64,000 bases of DNA from Favolaschia claudopus (GCA_037176885.1 JAWWNJ010000040.1:806001-870000), one strand, 5' to 3'; shown: positions 42,511 to 53,137, counted from the first letter of the stretch. A program made the numbers and translations. Notes: generated from the letters alone by a model not told the origin.

Positions 42511-44265
42511 TCTTGACTTCGACATAAAAGTTCAGCCCATCAAACTTTCCTAATACGGAAATCGGTAGCCGTTCAATGGCTCCAATGGCTCTTCGCAAAT
42601 CCTCTATTCTCCCGTTTTGATTTTCCAACAACTGGTCGAAGGATTTGAGCTAATCTAGCCTACTGATGACTTTATAGGTATTTCTTTCGAAAGCCTCCGA
42701 AAAAGGAAATTGTCACACTGATGCACGTGATGTTCGTCGGGTCTACCTTACACAGCCTTCTGTGATATTCCAGCCTACGTTACGTATGGGTGGTTTTTCT
42801 GTTGGACTGTTCTGACGGGAATTTTCCTATTTGGTAAGTAATTTGATCTTGCCGCAACTGTATACTAGGAAGCTCCGACTACGTCGGAAGGCACCTTGCT
42901 TGCTCGAAGGATAGATTCCGCACCCGAGAGATGATGAACTCTCCGGCGTTTTTTAATCAACTGAGTCCGAGGCCGACGTGTAAAGCGCTAGCAACTTTTA
43001 ATTAGGGTAAGTAGTAAAACAATAGATGATGGTGCGAGAGAGACTGCAATAGATGATTGATTACTCATTAAGGGCCGGGAAGGCCTGGTGTTCAAATGAA
43101 ACGAGCCGTAGCAAGATTGTAGAGATGTGACGAGTCCCCAAAGTAGAATGAAGCTACGAGTTCCACTGCGCAGGGCAAGAACAGCGCGTAGGATATGGAA
43201 TGAGAGCCTTCAATGAAGCAAAGTACTGAAACTGGCAACTGAGCGGTGAGGTGAGCGAATCTGCAGACAGAGAACGACGAAAGCGACGACCTGTCTTTAA
43301 CTCAACAGAAGACATAGGTCACAGGCGACGATGACAAAAACAAGTTGAGACGACGAACCGGTCTCAAATTAAAAGTGTGAGATACTTCGAGTCGATGAGT
43401 CTGTGCATTGGTTGAAAGCCCAGGGGCTGAATGTGCGTCCATATGTGCAATGTAGGCCGAAGGGATGCCATTGAAGAGGATCTACTGAAGATTAGAGTCC
43501 GGGAGAGACAATGACACTGGAAAGAAGAAAACAGAGCCCGCGAGGACATATCGGAGTGCGAACTGTGGTTGGTATAGGAGGTAGTCGAGGAACGAGGCGC
43601 ATTGCGGTGATCATCGTCCAGTCGTCGTGCTGTCGGTTTTGTTATTGACTTGGAAGAGGCATCTTGCGTGTACACATGTACAATAAGACCAAACTTTGTA
43701 GTATCCTGGAGAGTTTTCTCGTTGAACATTGAGCCTTGACAGCTGAGAAATCGTGTCATGTAGAGATTGAATCAAGGAAATTTGTTGGATTGATTATGTT
43801 TCGAAGAGGCTATAATGGGCACTGGCTGGGCTCGTTGCAGCCAGTTGTAACGAACATCTGACATTATAGGGCACTAAATTGGATGGAAACTAGAAGCCTG
43901 CCCAAAGAAGTCGTGAAAATGTAAGAGCTGGGAGTTGGGAGCGAGCGAGAGAGATAGTTGGCACTACTAGCAGAGCCGGAACAACTGAGCACTTTAAATA
44001 TTCAGGCCTGACGACTCGGGAAGTCGACGTTCAAGATTTGCTGAAGCTTCCCGGGCCTCTTGAAGAGGATCCCCATTGAAGAGGATCTAGATGGCGAGGA
44101 GACATTGCCCGTATTTTTTCTTGCTTCCAGCAGAACACCTGCTGCGGGCTTCCAGTGCTTTGTAGGACTGAGGTGCGCGTTAGGCGCGCTTGAAAGCCTT
44201 GGTGGCTTTCTGGCGGAGAAATTGTTTTCGGATCTAGTGCCCCGATGGAATCGTGGTTTCGGACG
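42511..44265. other. No gene recognised
   Basis: A minus-strand 131-codon frame (43364-43759) is Ser/Thr-rich without a domain. No element ends found. Confidence 0.35.
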
Positions 44266-44267
44266 AT

Positions 44268-44469
44268 TTGAAAAGCTGTGCAGCGGGGAGAACCGGGCAT
44301 CAATGGGTTGCATCCGATGTGCTGCTCAGCTAATTATGAGGTTGGAGAGACCTTGTCATGCAAGGTAAAGTCTATTGTATCCCTTGTTTCAGTAGTCTCT
44401 TGTATTCCCGTTCCCACACGAATATGTACTTGTTCCCGCAACTCACCGTCATGGGCTCGTCGCTGATTC
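44268..44469 (+). repeat. Duplicated segment, copy 2
   Basis: Near-identical to 40902-41102; joined at 44470 to the right half of a MITE, so the join is a rearrangement point. Confidence 0.75.
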
Positions 44470-44473
44470 AAAA

Positions 44474-44534
44474 GAGATTGACTGACATCTAGGTATGGTA
44501 ATTTCTATTTTTTCACCGGTTGCAAATAAGCTCT
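44474..44534. repeat. Right half of an AGAGCTTATTTGC-family MITE
   Basis: GATTGACTGACATCTAGGTA through CACCGGTTGCAAATAAGCTCT matches 39520-39573; the left half is missing. Confidence 0.75.
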
Positions 44535-44619
44535 AATGAAATTTGGATACTCGAACCGGGGGTATCTTTTGTCAATACGCCGGAATCTGGACACTTATTT
44601 AGCCATTCAATGGCTGCAT

Positions 44620-44894
44620 CAGGCCCCCGGTCACTGACATATAGGTCTGTAACATTGAAAACCCGAATTTTGGCCTGATTTACTCTATTTTTCAGCACTG
44701 ATGGCGCTCTGGCGGCTTCAAAAACCACGATTTTTTTCTGAAAATGCGCGCAAACGCTTAGTTTAGAGGAGCTGCATCGCCCTATCTAGTCAAAACCTCT
44801 GTCAGATGGCTGGTTCGCCAAATAGACCTCTCAAATTGGACGTTGTTTTACTCTATGGATGTTACAGACCTATATGTCAGTGACCGGGGGCCTG
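44620..44894. mobile_element. 275-bp MITE with 35-bp TIRs and 6-bp duplication
   Basis: The ends CAGGCCCCCGGTCACTGACA and TGTCAGTGACCGGGGGCCTG belong to 35-bp perfect inverted repeats. CTGCAT flanks both sides (44614-44619, 44895-44900). The empty paralog at 42395-42510 has a single CTGCAT, proving a 6-bp duplication. No ORF. Confidence 0.92.
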
Positions 44895-45021
44895 CTGCAT
44901 CGCACACAGGCTAATTCAAAACATTTCAACCATCCCGGAAGATTCCACACTGCACAGCGTGATCTCTGCGAAGCAGAATAACTTCAGCGCTTATTATGTA
45001 CATACTATACACTGGGTCACT

Positions 45022-45197
45022 AGAGCGTATTAGTTGCGCTCTCCGCCCATATTAACAACCTGAATCTTTTTGCCATCAAAATCCAGGGGAGCACACCTTT
45101 CAGTCGGGATTTAGCCTGTGGCTCCACCTTGAAAATATTGTGTGGAGCCCCGTTTTACATTAGGATTTTGTTTTTGTGCCCCCAACTAATACGCTCT
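45022..45197. mobile_element. 176-bp MITE, AGAGCGTATTAG family, copy 1
   Basis: Termini AGAGCGTATTAGTTG and CAACTAATACGCTCT with the 3-bp duplication ACT (45019-45021, 45198-45200). It appears identical to the copy nested at 53423-53598. Confidence 0.93.
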
Positions 45198-45594
45198 ACT
45201 AATAATATGAGTTTGACAAGACGATGAGGGGACTTGATCATTGTGACATCAAATTGATCAATCCCTGGGCGTGAGGCACTCTCCACGTGACTTGCGCCCC
45301 TTGTTTGTCACAGTCCTCTCCTTCTGTTTTCAATGACGAACAGAGTGTGGCCGCCCGGATTCTTTGACGACAGGCCGGTGGAATTGTATCTGCGCAAGTA
45401 TTTCATGGAATCCACACCTTGCAGCCGACCACTGACATGTTCTTCTAGCTTCCCAACATCATCCATACGTCGTAAATCCCGGGCCCGTACCTCCCGTATT
45501 CAGTTTCCCCCACCACCATTCTGCCTCCTCCTGCATATCATTTGGTCCCCCCTTTGTCCCGCAGCTCTGCCCAGCCTCGAATCACTCGAATGCT

Positions 45595-45990
45595 GTGGGC
45601 AGCTTGAACCCCCAATCCTCCAGTCATTGTGAACAATACTCCCAGTACTCGTTACTGAAGGTGACTTCGGGTTCCCGTTTATTTGGCACCATTGAAGATT
45701 TTCATCCAAAGGATCTCGCTCCTAGCCACACTAAATCAAAAGCATCGAACCGAAAACATGTAGAGCGTCGAAAAAGAGCGCGCCAAGCATGTGATACATG
45801 CAGAATTCGTAAGGCGCGGTGCGAAAAGGCAGACGGAGCTCAACAGGAAGGCTGTCGAGGCTGCGAGCAGCGTGGCGTCGCGTGCACCGTCTCCGTAGAG
45901 AGGTCACAAAGGAGAAGCCAAAGAAAAGCGAGCGCACCCAAGCCCATAGCCTACTCACAGCAAACATGTTCCCGAGCTCTGCATACTTAG
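45595..45990 (+). pseudogene. Zn(II)2Cys6 transcription-factor fragment
   Basis: The 131-codon frame contains RRKRARQACDTCRIRKARC and GCRGCEQRGVACTV. The six cysteines fit C-x2-C-x6-C-x10-C-x2-C-x6-C, the Gal4-type binuclear zinc cluster that binds DNA. A Ser-rich N-terminal leader precedes it. The frame ends 36 residues after the last Cys, with no dimerisation or fungal_trans domain. A copia-type LTR element begins 69 bp downstream. It is either an old truncation or an exon of a gene whose remainder is lost. Earlier exons may lie at 45333-45590 (MTNRVWPPGFFDDRPVELYL). Confidence 0.6.
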
Positions 45991-46059
45991 CCTACATACT
46001 TAGGGTGCCATCGACCATTGACGCTGGCAGTGGAATGAATAATTGGAGCGGGCACAGTG

Positions 46060-46301
46060 TGTCAGGATATGAATTTGTTGGTTCGCATCATTCCGACTTC
46101 GGACATTTCTTATCCATTGATACCTATCTACATTTATATACTTCTCGTAGTTGAGTACAGTCTAAAAGAAATCATTCTTACTCTTTACCCTCATCTCTGA
46201 GACTCTTGTGCCCCTCCGTGTGCTCCTGCACCTGCACTCCAGCAGCTCTTGTTCTGATAGAGCTCTACTGGCTTTCAGCCACCTCGGTTTATATTCGGAT
46301 A
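46060..46301 (+). repeat. Left LTR of the copia-type element
   Basis: 242 bp; its last bases (TTCGGATA) have lost the terminal CA seen in the right LTR. Confidence 0.88.
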
Positions 46302-46313
46302 GGTTATGGGCCC
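46302..46313 (+). promoter_or_regulatory. Half-tRNA-Met primer-binding site
   Basis: GGTTATGGGCCC against GGTTATGAGCCC expected from the initiator tRNA-Met anticodon arm. Confidence 0.6.
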
Positions 46314-47434
46314 CGCGCCCTAGCGTCTGAGCTTGATGCGAGAGCGGCTTGCTCTAGCGACCTCCGGGATCTTACCATCCACTCATTACTTCCACTGTTC
46401 ATCCTGATCTATGCCATCCTCACATCCACCTCGAATCTTTGCTGCTCTTCCTAGGTCATCCTCTTAAGCCTCCCTTACACTGCAGCCTCGACACTCTTAT
46501 CTCTACAGCATCTACTGGTTCTCACGCTGCTGTACAGATCTCTCATGGATGTCAAGTGCCTATGCACATGACCTACTCATCCCGATGACTGTCCGAGAGT
46601 TCCTTCCCACACACTATGCTCAGTTCTCCCACACTGTGTGCAGCTTCGGCCTCTCTCTGGATCCTCACTATTGAAAGGAATTTTTTCCTTTCATGATCCT
46701 TCCATCATCCCTAGCATTTTCACCCTCGAGGAGGTTATTATTTACCTCAATTGTCCTGCTGTTCCATGGATTACAACGGCGTCTACAGCCATTGTCGGTT
46801 CACTTCCCCTTGCACAACAATTCCTACCAGCATGAGCTTCCATATTCATTCTGCCGACCTCTTTCTTCCATCACAGATTACGACCTTTACCGTTGGGCAG
46901 AATACACCACCGACTTCTATTCCTAATCGCTGCACTGCATGCTGCGGTTTCTTGGGATAGGTGGGAGCCAACATTGCTGCTCCAACTGCTGTGCTGTCCT
47001 TGCGCACACAGTGTATCACATCCAGATTTTATTGTTCACTTGGATAGTGGAGCCCTTTTCGCTGGTATTTTCTAGGTATCTAATGGCCAGTGCGCTGCTA
47101 TGTATACGCGCAGGATCTGGTTATCATCAAGTGAAGGCTTATGGGCTTCCACTTGGATCGCACATGCGGACGACCAATTATAGCCAAGTTGCGGAAACAA
47201 CACTTGTTCACACCAACTTCTCCATTGTAGCGCAACTGTCTTTTCAACATACGGTGACGGGGACTGTAGCCATTGTCTTGATTGCAGTTTGCGCTGCCTT
47301 GGTGTTTGTTTTGGTATGACTGCTATAGTTCTTTCTGTCTTCTGAATGCGCTATTCGGTGGGAGCTCTCGCACATTCGTTATTGTTGCTTTTATTCCTTT
47401 GTAGGCTATATCTCGTTCTTTGCGAAGGTGGGAG

Positions 47435-47678
47435 TGTCAGGATATGAATTTGTTGGTTCGCATCATTCCGATTTCGGACATTTCTTATCCATTGATACCT
47501 ATCTACATTTATATACTTCTCGTAGTTGAGTACAGTCTAAAAGAAATCATTCTTACTCTTTACCCTCATCTCTGAGACTCTTGTGCCCCTCCGTGTGCTC
47601 CTGCACCTGCACTCCAGCAGCTCTTGTTCTGATAGAGCTCTACTGGCTTTCAGCCACCTCGGTTTATATTCTGATACA
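47435..47678 (+). repeat. Right LTR of the copia-type element
   Basis: 244 bp, from TGTCAGGATATG to CTGATACA. Confidence 0.88.
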
Positions 47679-47693
47679 GTGTGTGGAGGTAAT

Positions 47694-47880
47694 AGAGCCT
47701 TTGCGGTAGCTGCTGGCGGCTAATTTTTCTCACGACCCACTAAGCACCTGGTCTCAAGTAGGCCACCCTGAGCAGCTGTTATGAAGGACATCCCAAGGTG
47801 GCTAACTTGGCCCAGTAGCATCAGCAGTCGTTGTGTGGCACGAGCCGCCAGTTCGTGTGGCGGCTCACCGCAAAGGCTCT
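47694..47880. mobile_element. 187-bp MITE, AGAGCCTTTGCGG family
   Basis: Termini AGAGCCTTTGCGGTAGC and inverted counterpart TCACCGCAAAGGCTCT; 3-bp duplication AAT (47691-47693, 47881-47883). Related to 12126-12323 and 48925-48999. Confidence 0.88.
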
Positions 47881-47883
47881 AAT

Positions 47884-48504
47884 GTCGCAAAAATCGAAAG
47901 TCCGATATAACGAACAGATGGGAGGTGTTGGAGGTTGAAGCGAGTGATGGGACCCCAGAGACGGTGATGGCTTTGTTTGTCTTGCCTCACTTGATCTTTT
48001 CTTGCCTACTTTGGCCTTCACAAGTCAATTCGGGAAGGGGAACGAGAAGTATCGTTTCAATGATCGGGACGCACACGCTGCTCTGACCACCCAGGAATGT
48101 CTTGCATTAACACAGTAGGTAATAGGTACAGACTGTTGTAGAAAGAAAGAACAAAGTACAATCTGTATATGACCGCGTAGACGGAATGAGAAAGTATGCA
48201 TCTGGTACTTAGGACCAGCACCAGACCAGCGATTAAAGTAATGAGGCAAGGGGAGCGAGGGGCGAGGAGCACTGTATCAGGATCAGGAATTAGGTAGGAG
48301 AGGGAGGTCGAGATATTGAAAACTAATAAACGTAATAAATGAAACACAGAAGGCAGTCAAGAGATAACGAAACACAGAAAACAAACAATGAAAAGAGTGA
48401 AGTGTGAGTACTTGAGTACGGTAGGGAGAGACCGAGGGAGTCCTGTAATATGAGGATATAATCTAGCCTTAAGCGGTTTGAGCTGGAGCTAGGTAATAGA
48501 GAGG
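47884..48504. other. No gene recognised
   Basis: Minus-strand frames up to 96 codons without domains. Confidence 0.35.
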
Positions 48505-48532
48505 TTGTGCGAGCGACCCAGGTCGCTTTTTG

Positions 48533-48662
48533 ACCGCTCAGATCTCCGCAGCGAAGGTTACCAGATGTGAGCTCCAAGCGACCTAGAAGAGTGTTGTCCT
48601 GGGACATTCCTAGGTCGCTGGGATCTCACATCTGACACTGCTCGTTGTGGAGATCTGAGCAG
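48533..48662. repeat. 130-bp foldback
   Basis: CTCAGATCTCC..GCGA...CAGATGTGAG..CC.AGCGACCTAG is mirrored by CCTAGGTCGCTGGGATCTCACATCTGACACTGC..GTTGTGGAGATCTGAG. Stem of about 50 bp with mismatches and a 20-nt loop. Confidence 0.7.
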
Positions 48663-48924
48663 TTTAATAGCTAATACCTTCATTCCGCCACACTGATTGC
48701 CATGCTCTTCACACCGTCAGAGTCCTCCCCTTCCACGTTTGTTTTAAAATCGAAATCACGCTGGAGTTCGAAGAACTCGCAGAACTTTTCAAAACGAAGC
48801 TCGCTGCACTCCGCCCAAAGGCGAGGGAGCCAAGGCAGCCCCTACATCACTACAGGATACAGAACAAAACCGTAGCTACGTGAGTGCGCAGAAAATAGCA
48901 AAAGGTAGAACAAATAGTGGCTAA

Positions 48925-48999
48925 TTCACCCGGAGGCTGTCATCCGGTCCCGAGAAGAATTGGCCTCCAATAGCCACCGGTGGCTACCGCAAAGTCTCT
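48925..48999. repeat. Half copy of an AGAGACTTTGCGG-family MITE
   Basis: The right part TAGCCACCGGTGGCTACCGCAAAGTCTCT is followed by AAT (49000-49002). It matches the left arm of 12126-12323 in reverse; the other half is missing. Confidence 0.7.
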
Positions 49000-49002
49000 A
49001 AT

Positions 49003-49286
49003 ATTAAAGAAACTTGTCCAGGCCTGGAAGCTGTCCCCTCACGGAGAGGCAAAACTCGGAAAATTGTCGACACTGGCATCGGATGGAGACGGAACGCGGA
49101 GAGCTCACTATACCTTGTGCGTATGCACAAGTTGCGAGAGACCCACGCCTCCCCCAGTCTGACATTGCTAAATAGGGAAAGACTTACCAAATATAGTAAT
49201 GGGCGGGAGACCCAGGAGCGGATGTATCTTTCTGGTTGGCATGCTTTGCTGTGGTCACTCTCATCGATTGGTAAGTGGTAAAACAT
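49003..49286. other. No gene recognised
   Basis: No domain or element ends seen. Confidence 0.3.
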
Positions 49287-49462
49287 AGTCTCGGATACCC
49301 AGACGTTCCTCCGCAGTCCGAGAGGGCGAGATTAGATATATCGGAGCTACTTCCTAATCTGTAATTTCAATGACAGGTTTTGGCGTTTGATTGATTTTGA
49401 GGGTGATCGGAACAAGGGCGTAGGAACGTCTGGGCCACTTCCATTGGGTCACCTACCATAAC
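49287..49462. repeat. TAGTCTCGG-family repeat, third unit
   Basis: Starts TAGTCTCGGATACCCAGACG and ends GGGTCACCTACCATAACC, with inverted words CCCAGACGTTCCT and AGGAACGTCTGGG inside. It lies 60 bp upstream of the helicase fragment. Confidence 0.55.
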
Positions 49463-49522
49463 CCGGTTCGCGCGTCACCGCGTCCACGCCGTTCGCTCGC
49501 GTCCGCCGCCACCTACAGGACC

Positions 49523-50305
49523 ATGCCTCCGGAGGGTGGGGACCGTCACCCCGCCCTCCGCGAGCGCTCTCAGCACCTCCTACATGATGCGGCAGCCACT
49601 GAATATGGTTACAATTCAAGGCATACACACGACACAATGAGCTCCGTGTTCCGGCAGCGCACAAACAACACCGCGCACGACTGGCAGTTAGACGTTGCCG
49701 AGGCTCTCATTTTGAAGCTCGACAGCTTGGTCATCGCAGGCACGGGCATGGGCAAGACGACCCCATTTGTCCTGCCTCTCCTCCTTCCTCAAAACAAGTC
49801 GAAGCTCGTCCTCGTTATATCTCCATTACTCTCCCTGCAAAAACAACAAGTAAGTGTTGACTTCTACGTGCAACTACACGTTCTCATCCTGTGTCAGATG
49901 AAGACATTCAATCAACTCGGAATCTCTGCGGCAGCCGTCAATAACGAGACGTTGGATGAGGGTTTGCTAAAGGTGCGTTACCAGAAGCTGCTTTTCACTT
50001 TTTCTTTGGCTAATTAAACGTGTGCAGCGGCTAAAATCTCACAAGTTCCAAGCTGTTTTTGTCGGGCCTGAGATGCTCATGGAGAACCCACTCTTCCACC
50101 CCTGGATCCGGCACAAGGACACGCTCGGGCGCGTTCTCTTCGTCGCCATTAACGAAGCTCATCTCATCCGCATCTGGGGAAGCGACTTTCGGCCTCAATA
50201 CCAATTGTTGTCCCGTCTCCGCTCGCTGCTACCCACTCGCGTCCCTGTTCTTCCCACATCCGCCACCATTACACCCGAGGCCGAGCGCGAGATCTGCGCG
50301 GCCCA
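49523..50305 (+). pseudogene. RecQ-like helicase, N-terminal half only
   Basis: Three exons (49523-49849, 49898-49972, 50028-about 50305) are joined by GT..AG introns of 48 and 55 bp. Visible motifs: Gln motif region SSVFRQRTNNTAHDWQLDVA; Walker A VIAGTGMGKTTPFVL; motif Ia VISPLLSLQKQQ; motif II INEAHLIRIWGSDFRPQY, with Asn replacing the usual Asp of DEAH; motif III VLPTSATITP. Motifs IV-VI are absent: at about 50305 the sequence switches to the 3' end of an oppositely oriented frame. The Asn in motif II and the truncation imply no helicase activity. Such helicases are numerous in basidiomycetes and some are telomere-linked; that link is not shown here. Confidence 0.8.
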
Positions 50306-50718
50306 AGGACGTGGGGAGACTCGGCGGAATCAGTGGTGCCAGCTTTCAACTCATCGGGGTCAAGCTCTTCATCGCCGTCAATGGATGGCGTTGGTGATGG
50401 GCAGCGCGATTGACTGGGCTCCGAGTCCGTGTTGATGTCTTCCTCCAGGTTGTCATCATCCGAGTCAAGCTCAGGAAGATCGTGCTCATCGTCATCGTCG
50501 AGGGCGAGTGACGGCTCAATGCTGCTCTTGCTCGATACCTTCGAAACACGCTCATCGCGGCCGATTGAGAGCAGATCTGACTCGGCGGCGGCTCGTGGGA
50601 AGCTTTCGATGTGTTCTGAGCTCGTAGATTGTGTATTGCTCGATGACGAGTGCCCTAATACAGCGTCGACGTTGGACATAGCAAGCGGCGGGGTTATGGT
50701 ACTAGTGGAGGTGGGCAA
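50300..50718 (-). CDS. Acidic Ser-rich ORF facing the helicase
   Basis: About 140 codons from an ATG at 50718. It is rich in Ser and Asp/Glu (LALDDDDEHDLPELDSDDDN), ends ESPHVLGPRRSRARPRV and overlaps the helicase tail-to-tail. Function not recognised. It is probably the C-terminal or linker part of another gene; the acidic runs suggest disorder. Confidence 0.3.
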
Positions 50719-50871
50719 TGCCCGTCAGATCAGTGATTTCATTGTTCTTGTTTATTGATGAAGGCACCCCGCCAAACCCATATGTGGAACTGCCGACACG
50801 CTTTCCGAACGGCGCAGGCTACGGCTCGCAAATCCTTGGAAGCCGAAATGATCCAAATTATAATGCCCAGG

Positions 50872-50969
50872 GGATGTAGTGAGGAATTTGGGAAATTCGC
50901 ACTTTTGGCGATATCTCTGTTACAGAATACAATCATTTCTTTGTTTCTCATAAATTCCTCACTACATCC
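50872..50969. mobile_element. 98-bp palindromic MITE
   Basis: The ends GGATGTAGTGAGGAATTTG and AAATTCCTCACTACATCC are inverted. No clear duplication at the flanks. Confidence 0.65.
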
Positions 50970-51314
50970 TTGAGATTCGACAAAATAAAAATTTCCGGCA
51001 CTTTGAGTTTGGTGCCGCGATGCCGGGTTCCTGTGCAAAATGTGTTACAAGGTCGGCCGCCATCAAGGTGACAGAAAGTGTGGCATACGCGTGACATCAC
51101 AGTGACCCGACGCGCCGCTCGTCGTCAATTCACGCTCTTGCCCCGTCCTCGACGTGTCTATTGTCTCTAATCCATACCCAAGGTCAGTTATACTCAATCA
51201 GATTCAGATTTGCGACGTGATACTCAGCAAACAATTTTATTTTAGCCTCATTACTCTAACTTTATCTATTCACAAACTCGACAAGCAGTCTTTGCTATAG
51301 TGCTCGCACTGGCT
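50970..51314. other. No gene recognised
   Basis: Upstream region of the coiled-coil relic; no feature seen. Confidence 0.3.
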
Positions 51315-51760
51315 ATGGGGGACAAAAAGCTCAGCAAGCCGTCTCTCAGGCGTTAAACAAGGGAAACAAAGAGAATATCACCGCCCCTGCTCCTTCCTCT
51401 TCCAGCACCTCAAAGTCGGCGCGGAAGCTCAAAGACTACAAGAAGGAGTATCAGAATTTACAGCGGAAGCTCCGGCATGCCACCACTTACAAAAACAAGC
51501 TCAAGGCAGCGCTTGACGTGTACAAAACCCGAGCCGAAGACAGCGAGAAGGCTGTAGAAGCTGCAAGACAGGAAGCAAAGTGCCGTGAAGAAAGCTTGCA
51601 GCTGGCAGTCGCCAAGGCCCTGGCATCAGGAGAGCAGAAAGCTGCCGATTTGAAGGAGCTAGTGGTCGGAGTACGCAGGAAGAACAAGGCGTTGCAGCAA
51701 AGGGTTCGTCGAGCAGCTGGAACTCTCGCACGATCCATCGAGAAGGCGAAGAAGGGAGTA

Positions 51761-51935
51761 TACTGTACCGATATGTATGGTAGCAACATAACGCATAACG
51801 CAGAGCCATTTTTGCTTACAAATCGTCCCATATATGGTAATTTTGCACTGCTTTTGCACAGCAAATTACCATAAAAGGCTAGCAACGGCGCGTAACGCAT
51901 CTCAGAGCGTTGCCTCCATACAGATCGGTACAGTA
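51761..51935. mobile_element. 175-bp MITE, TACTGTACCG family
   Basis: Termini TACTGTACCGATATGTATGG and CCATACAGATCGGTACAGTA; TA on both sides (51759-51760, 51936-51937). A fragment of the same end lies at 16538-16560. Confidence 0.75.
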
Positions 51936-51938
51936 TAC

Positions 51939-52976
51939 TAGAAACGAAAACGAAAACGACTATATATAGAATAGCCGATAGATGGCCGGTGGTGCCCGTC
52001 GGCAGCAGGTTCAGAAACGAAAATGAAGCAGTCGGCACGGAACAAGTCAAGGTCGGCTCTATGACGCCAAGGGTCACGGTCACGTACATGCTCATGTTGG
52101 TCCCGTTCCGATGCTCGGCTACTAACTTACTTAAAAATAACCGAAATTGCCGTTTTTTCCCTCCGCAAATTGCAGCTATCTACAAAACACTGGAGCGCTC
52201 CGAAAAAAAGTTCACACAACGGTTTTGACAACTCCTGCCTAATTCGGCCAGCCCGCTCCACTCTCTCCAACGACACTCGCCCTTTCGTCACTGCTCCTGG
52301 AACGTCTCTCTCGCCTACCATGCCCTACAATACCTTCCGCTACATCCCTCCTGCACACAAGCGGCTCATGATTACCATGGCCGCCAACGGGATGTCCAAT
52401 CAAGAAATTGCATAGGCTGCAACTGACGCGCCAGCCGTCGACGCAATGGATCCGGCAGTGCCTACCTCATATGGTAATTGACGTCATCGCATCAATGGGA
52501 ACTTTTTTTCGGAGCGCTCCAGTGTTTTGTAGATAGCTGTGAGATGCTCGTGCAACTTAGCTACTGCCGGCAGCCAACACAAATCAACAGATAAATATAA
52601 AATAATAATATTTGTTTACTTTATGTAGTCCATTCTTGTTTACCTTTAGTGTTTGTCTATAAGTATCATGTTTGCCACGAATCTCATACTTGGGTATCGT
52701 AAAAATTTCTATTTTATGATTTTGAAGTGAAGTGATCTTCACAAGACACGCCGCGTGCGTGACCTGGTACAGCCACTCGGACGCGTTCGGCAAGCGGCCG
52801 ATGACACAATACACCACGTACATTGATATACTGTGACTGTGACATCAATCCAATCCTCTCGGCTTCTTTGCCCGGTCATTTTCGTTTCTGAATGCTGGCA
52901 ATTGATGGACTTGATGGCCTGGAAGGCCGCCTGATCATTATTAGCTAGCCGCGTTTTCGTTTTCGATTTTCGTTTA
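51939..52976. mobile_element. 1.04-kb TIR element with AAACGAAAACG ends
   Basis: The left arm TAGAAACGAAAACGAAAACG and the right arm CGTTTTCGTTTTCGATTTTCG with TTTA are inverted. Homology continues about 100 bp inward (CAGAAACGAAAATGA). TAC flanks both sides. It contains the nested element at 52173-52539. No transposase. Confidence 0.6.
52173..52539. mobile_element. 367-bp TIR element with a transposase start inside
   Basis: The ends CAGCTATCTACAAAACACTG and CAGTGTTTTGTAGATAGCTG continue through GGAGCGCTCCGAAAAAAAGT: about 38 bp, perfect. Inside, a plus frame from 52320 encodes MPYNTFRYIPPAHKRLMITM, AANGMSNQEIA, stop. It resembles the helix-turn-helix start of Tc1/IS630-type transposases, so this is probably a deletion derivative. 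Confidence 0.7.
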
Positions 52977-53137
52977 TACCGCGAAGAAGCGGTCCTTCTT
53001 CCACCGGGTGACACAGAAAGGGATCTATACGATCCAGGCCCGTAAGCTCGCGCGCATTATGGTCGATTCGGGCTGCGCACGCGGGAAGGTTGGGCCGCTG
53101 ATGCGCCGGATGGATATCAAACACGAAGACTGCGAGT

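Larger units (their letters stand above)
46060..47678 (+). mobile_element. 1.6-kb non-autonomous copia-type LTR element
   Basis: LTRs of 242 bp (46060-46301) and 244 bp (47435-47678) differ at two bases plus a 2-bp deletion. They start TGTCAGGATATG; the right one ends TCTGATACA. Just after the left LTR, GGTTATGGGCCC matches at 11 of 12 positions the complement of the initiator tRNA-Met anticodon region, as in copia half-tRNA priming. GAAGGTGGGAG precedes the right LTR as a purine tract. The flanks CAGTG (left) and GTGTG (right) fit a 5-bp duplication only if one TG was lost. The 1.1-kb interior has no recognisable gag or pol. Confidence 0.82.
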
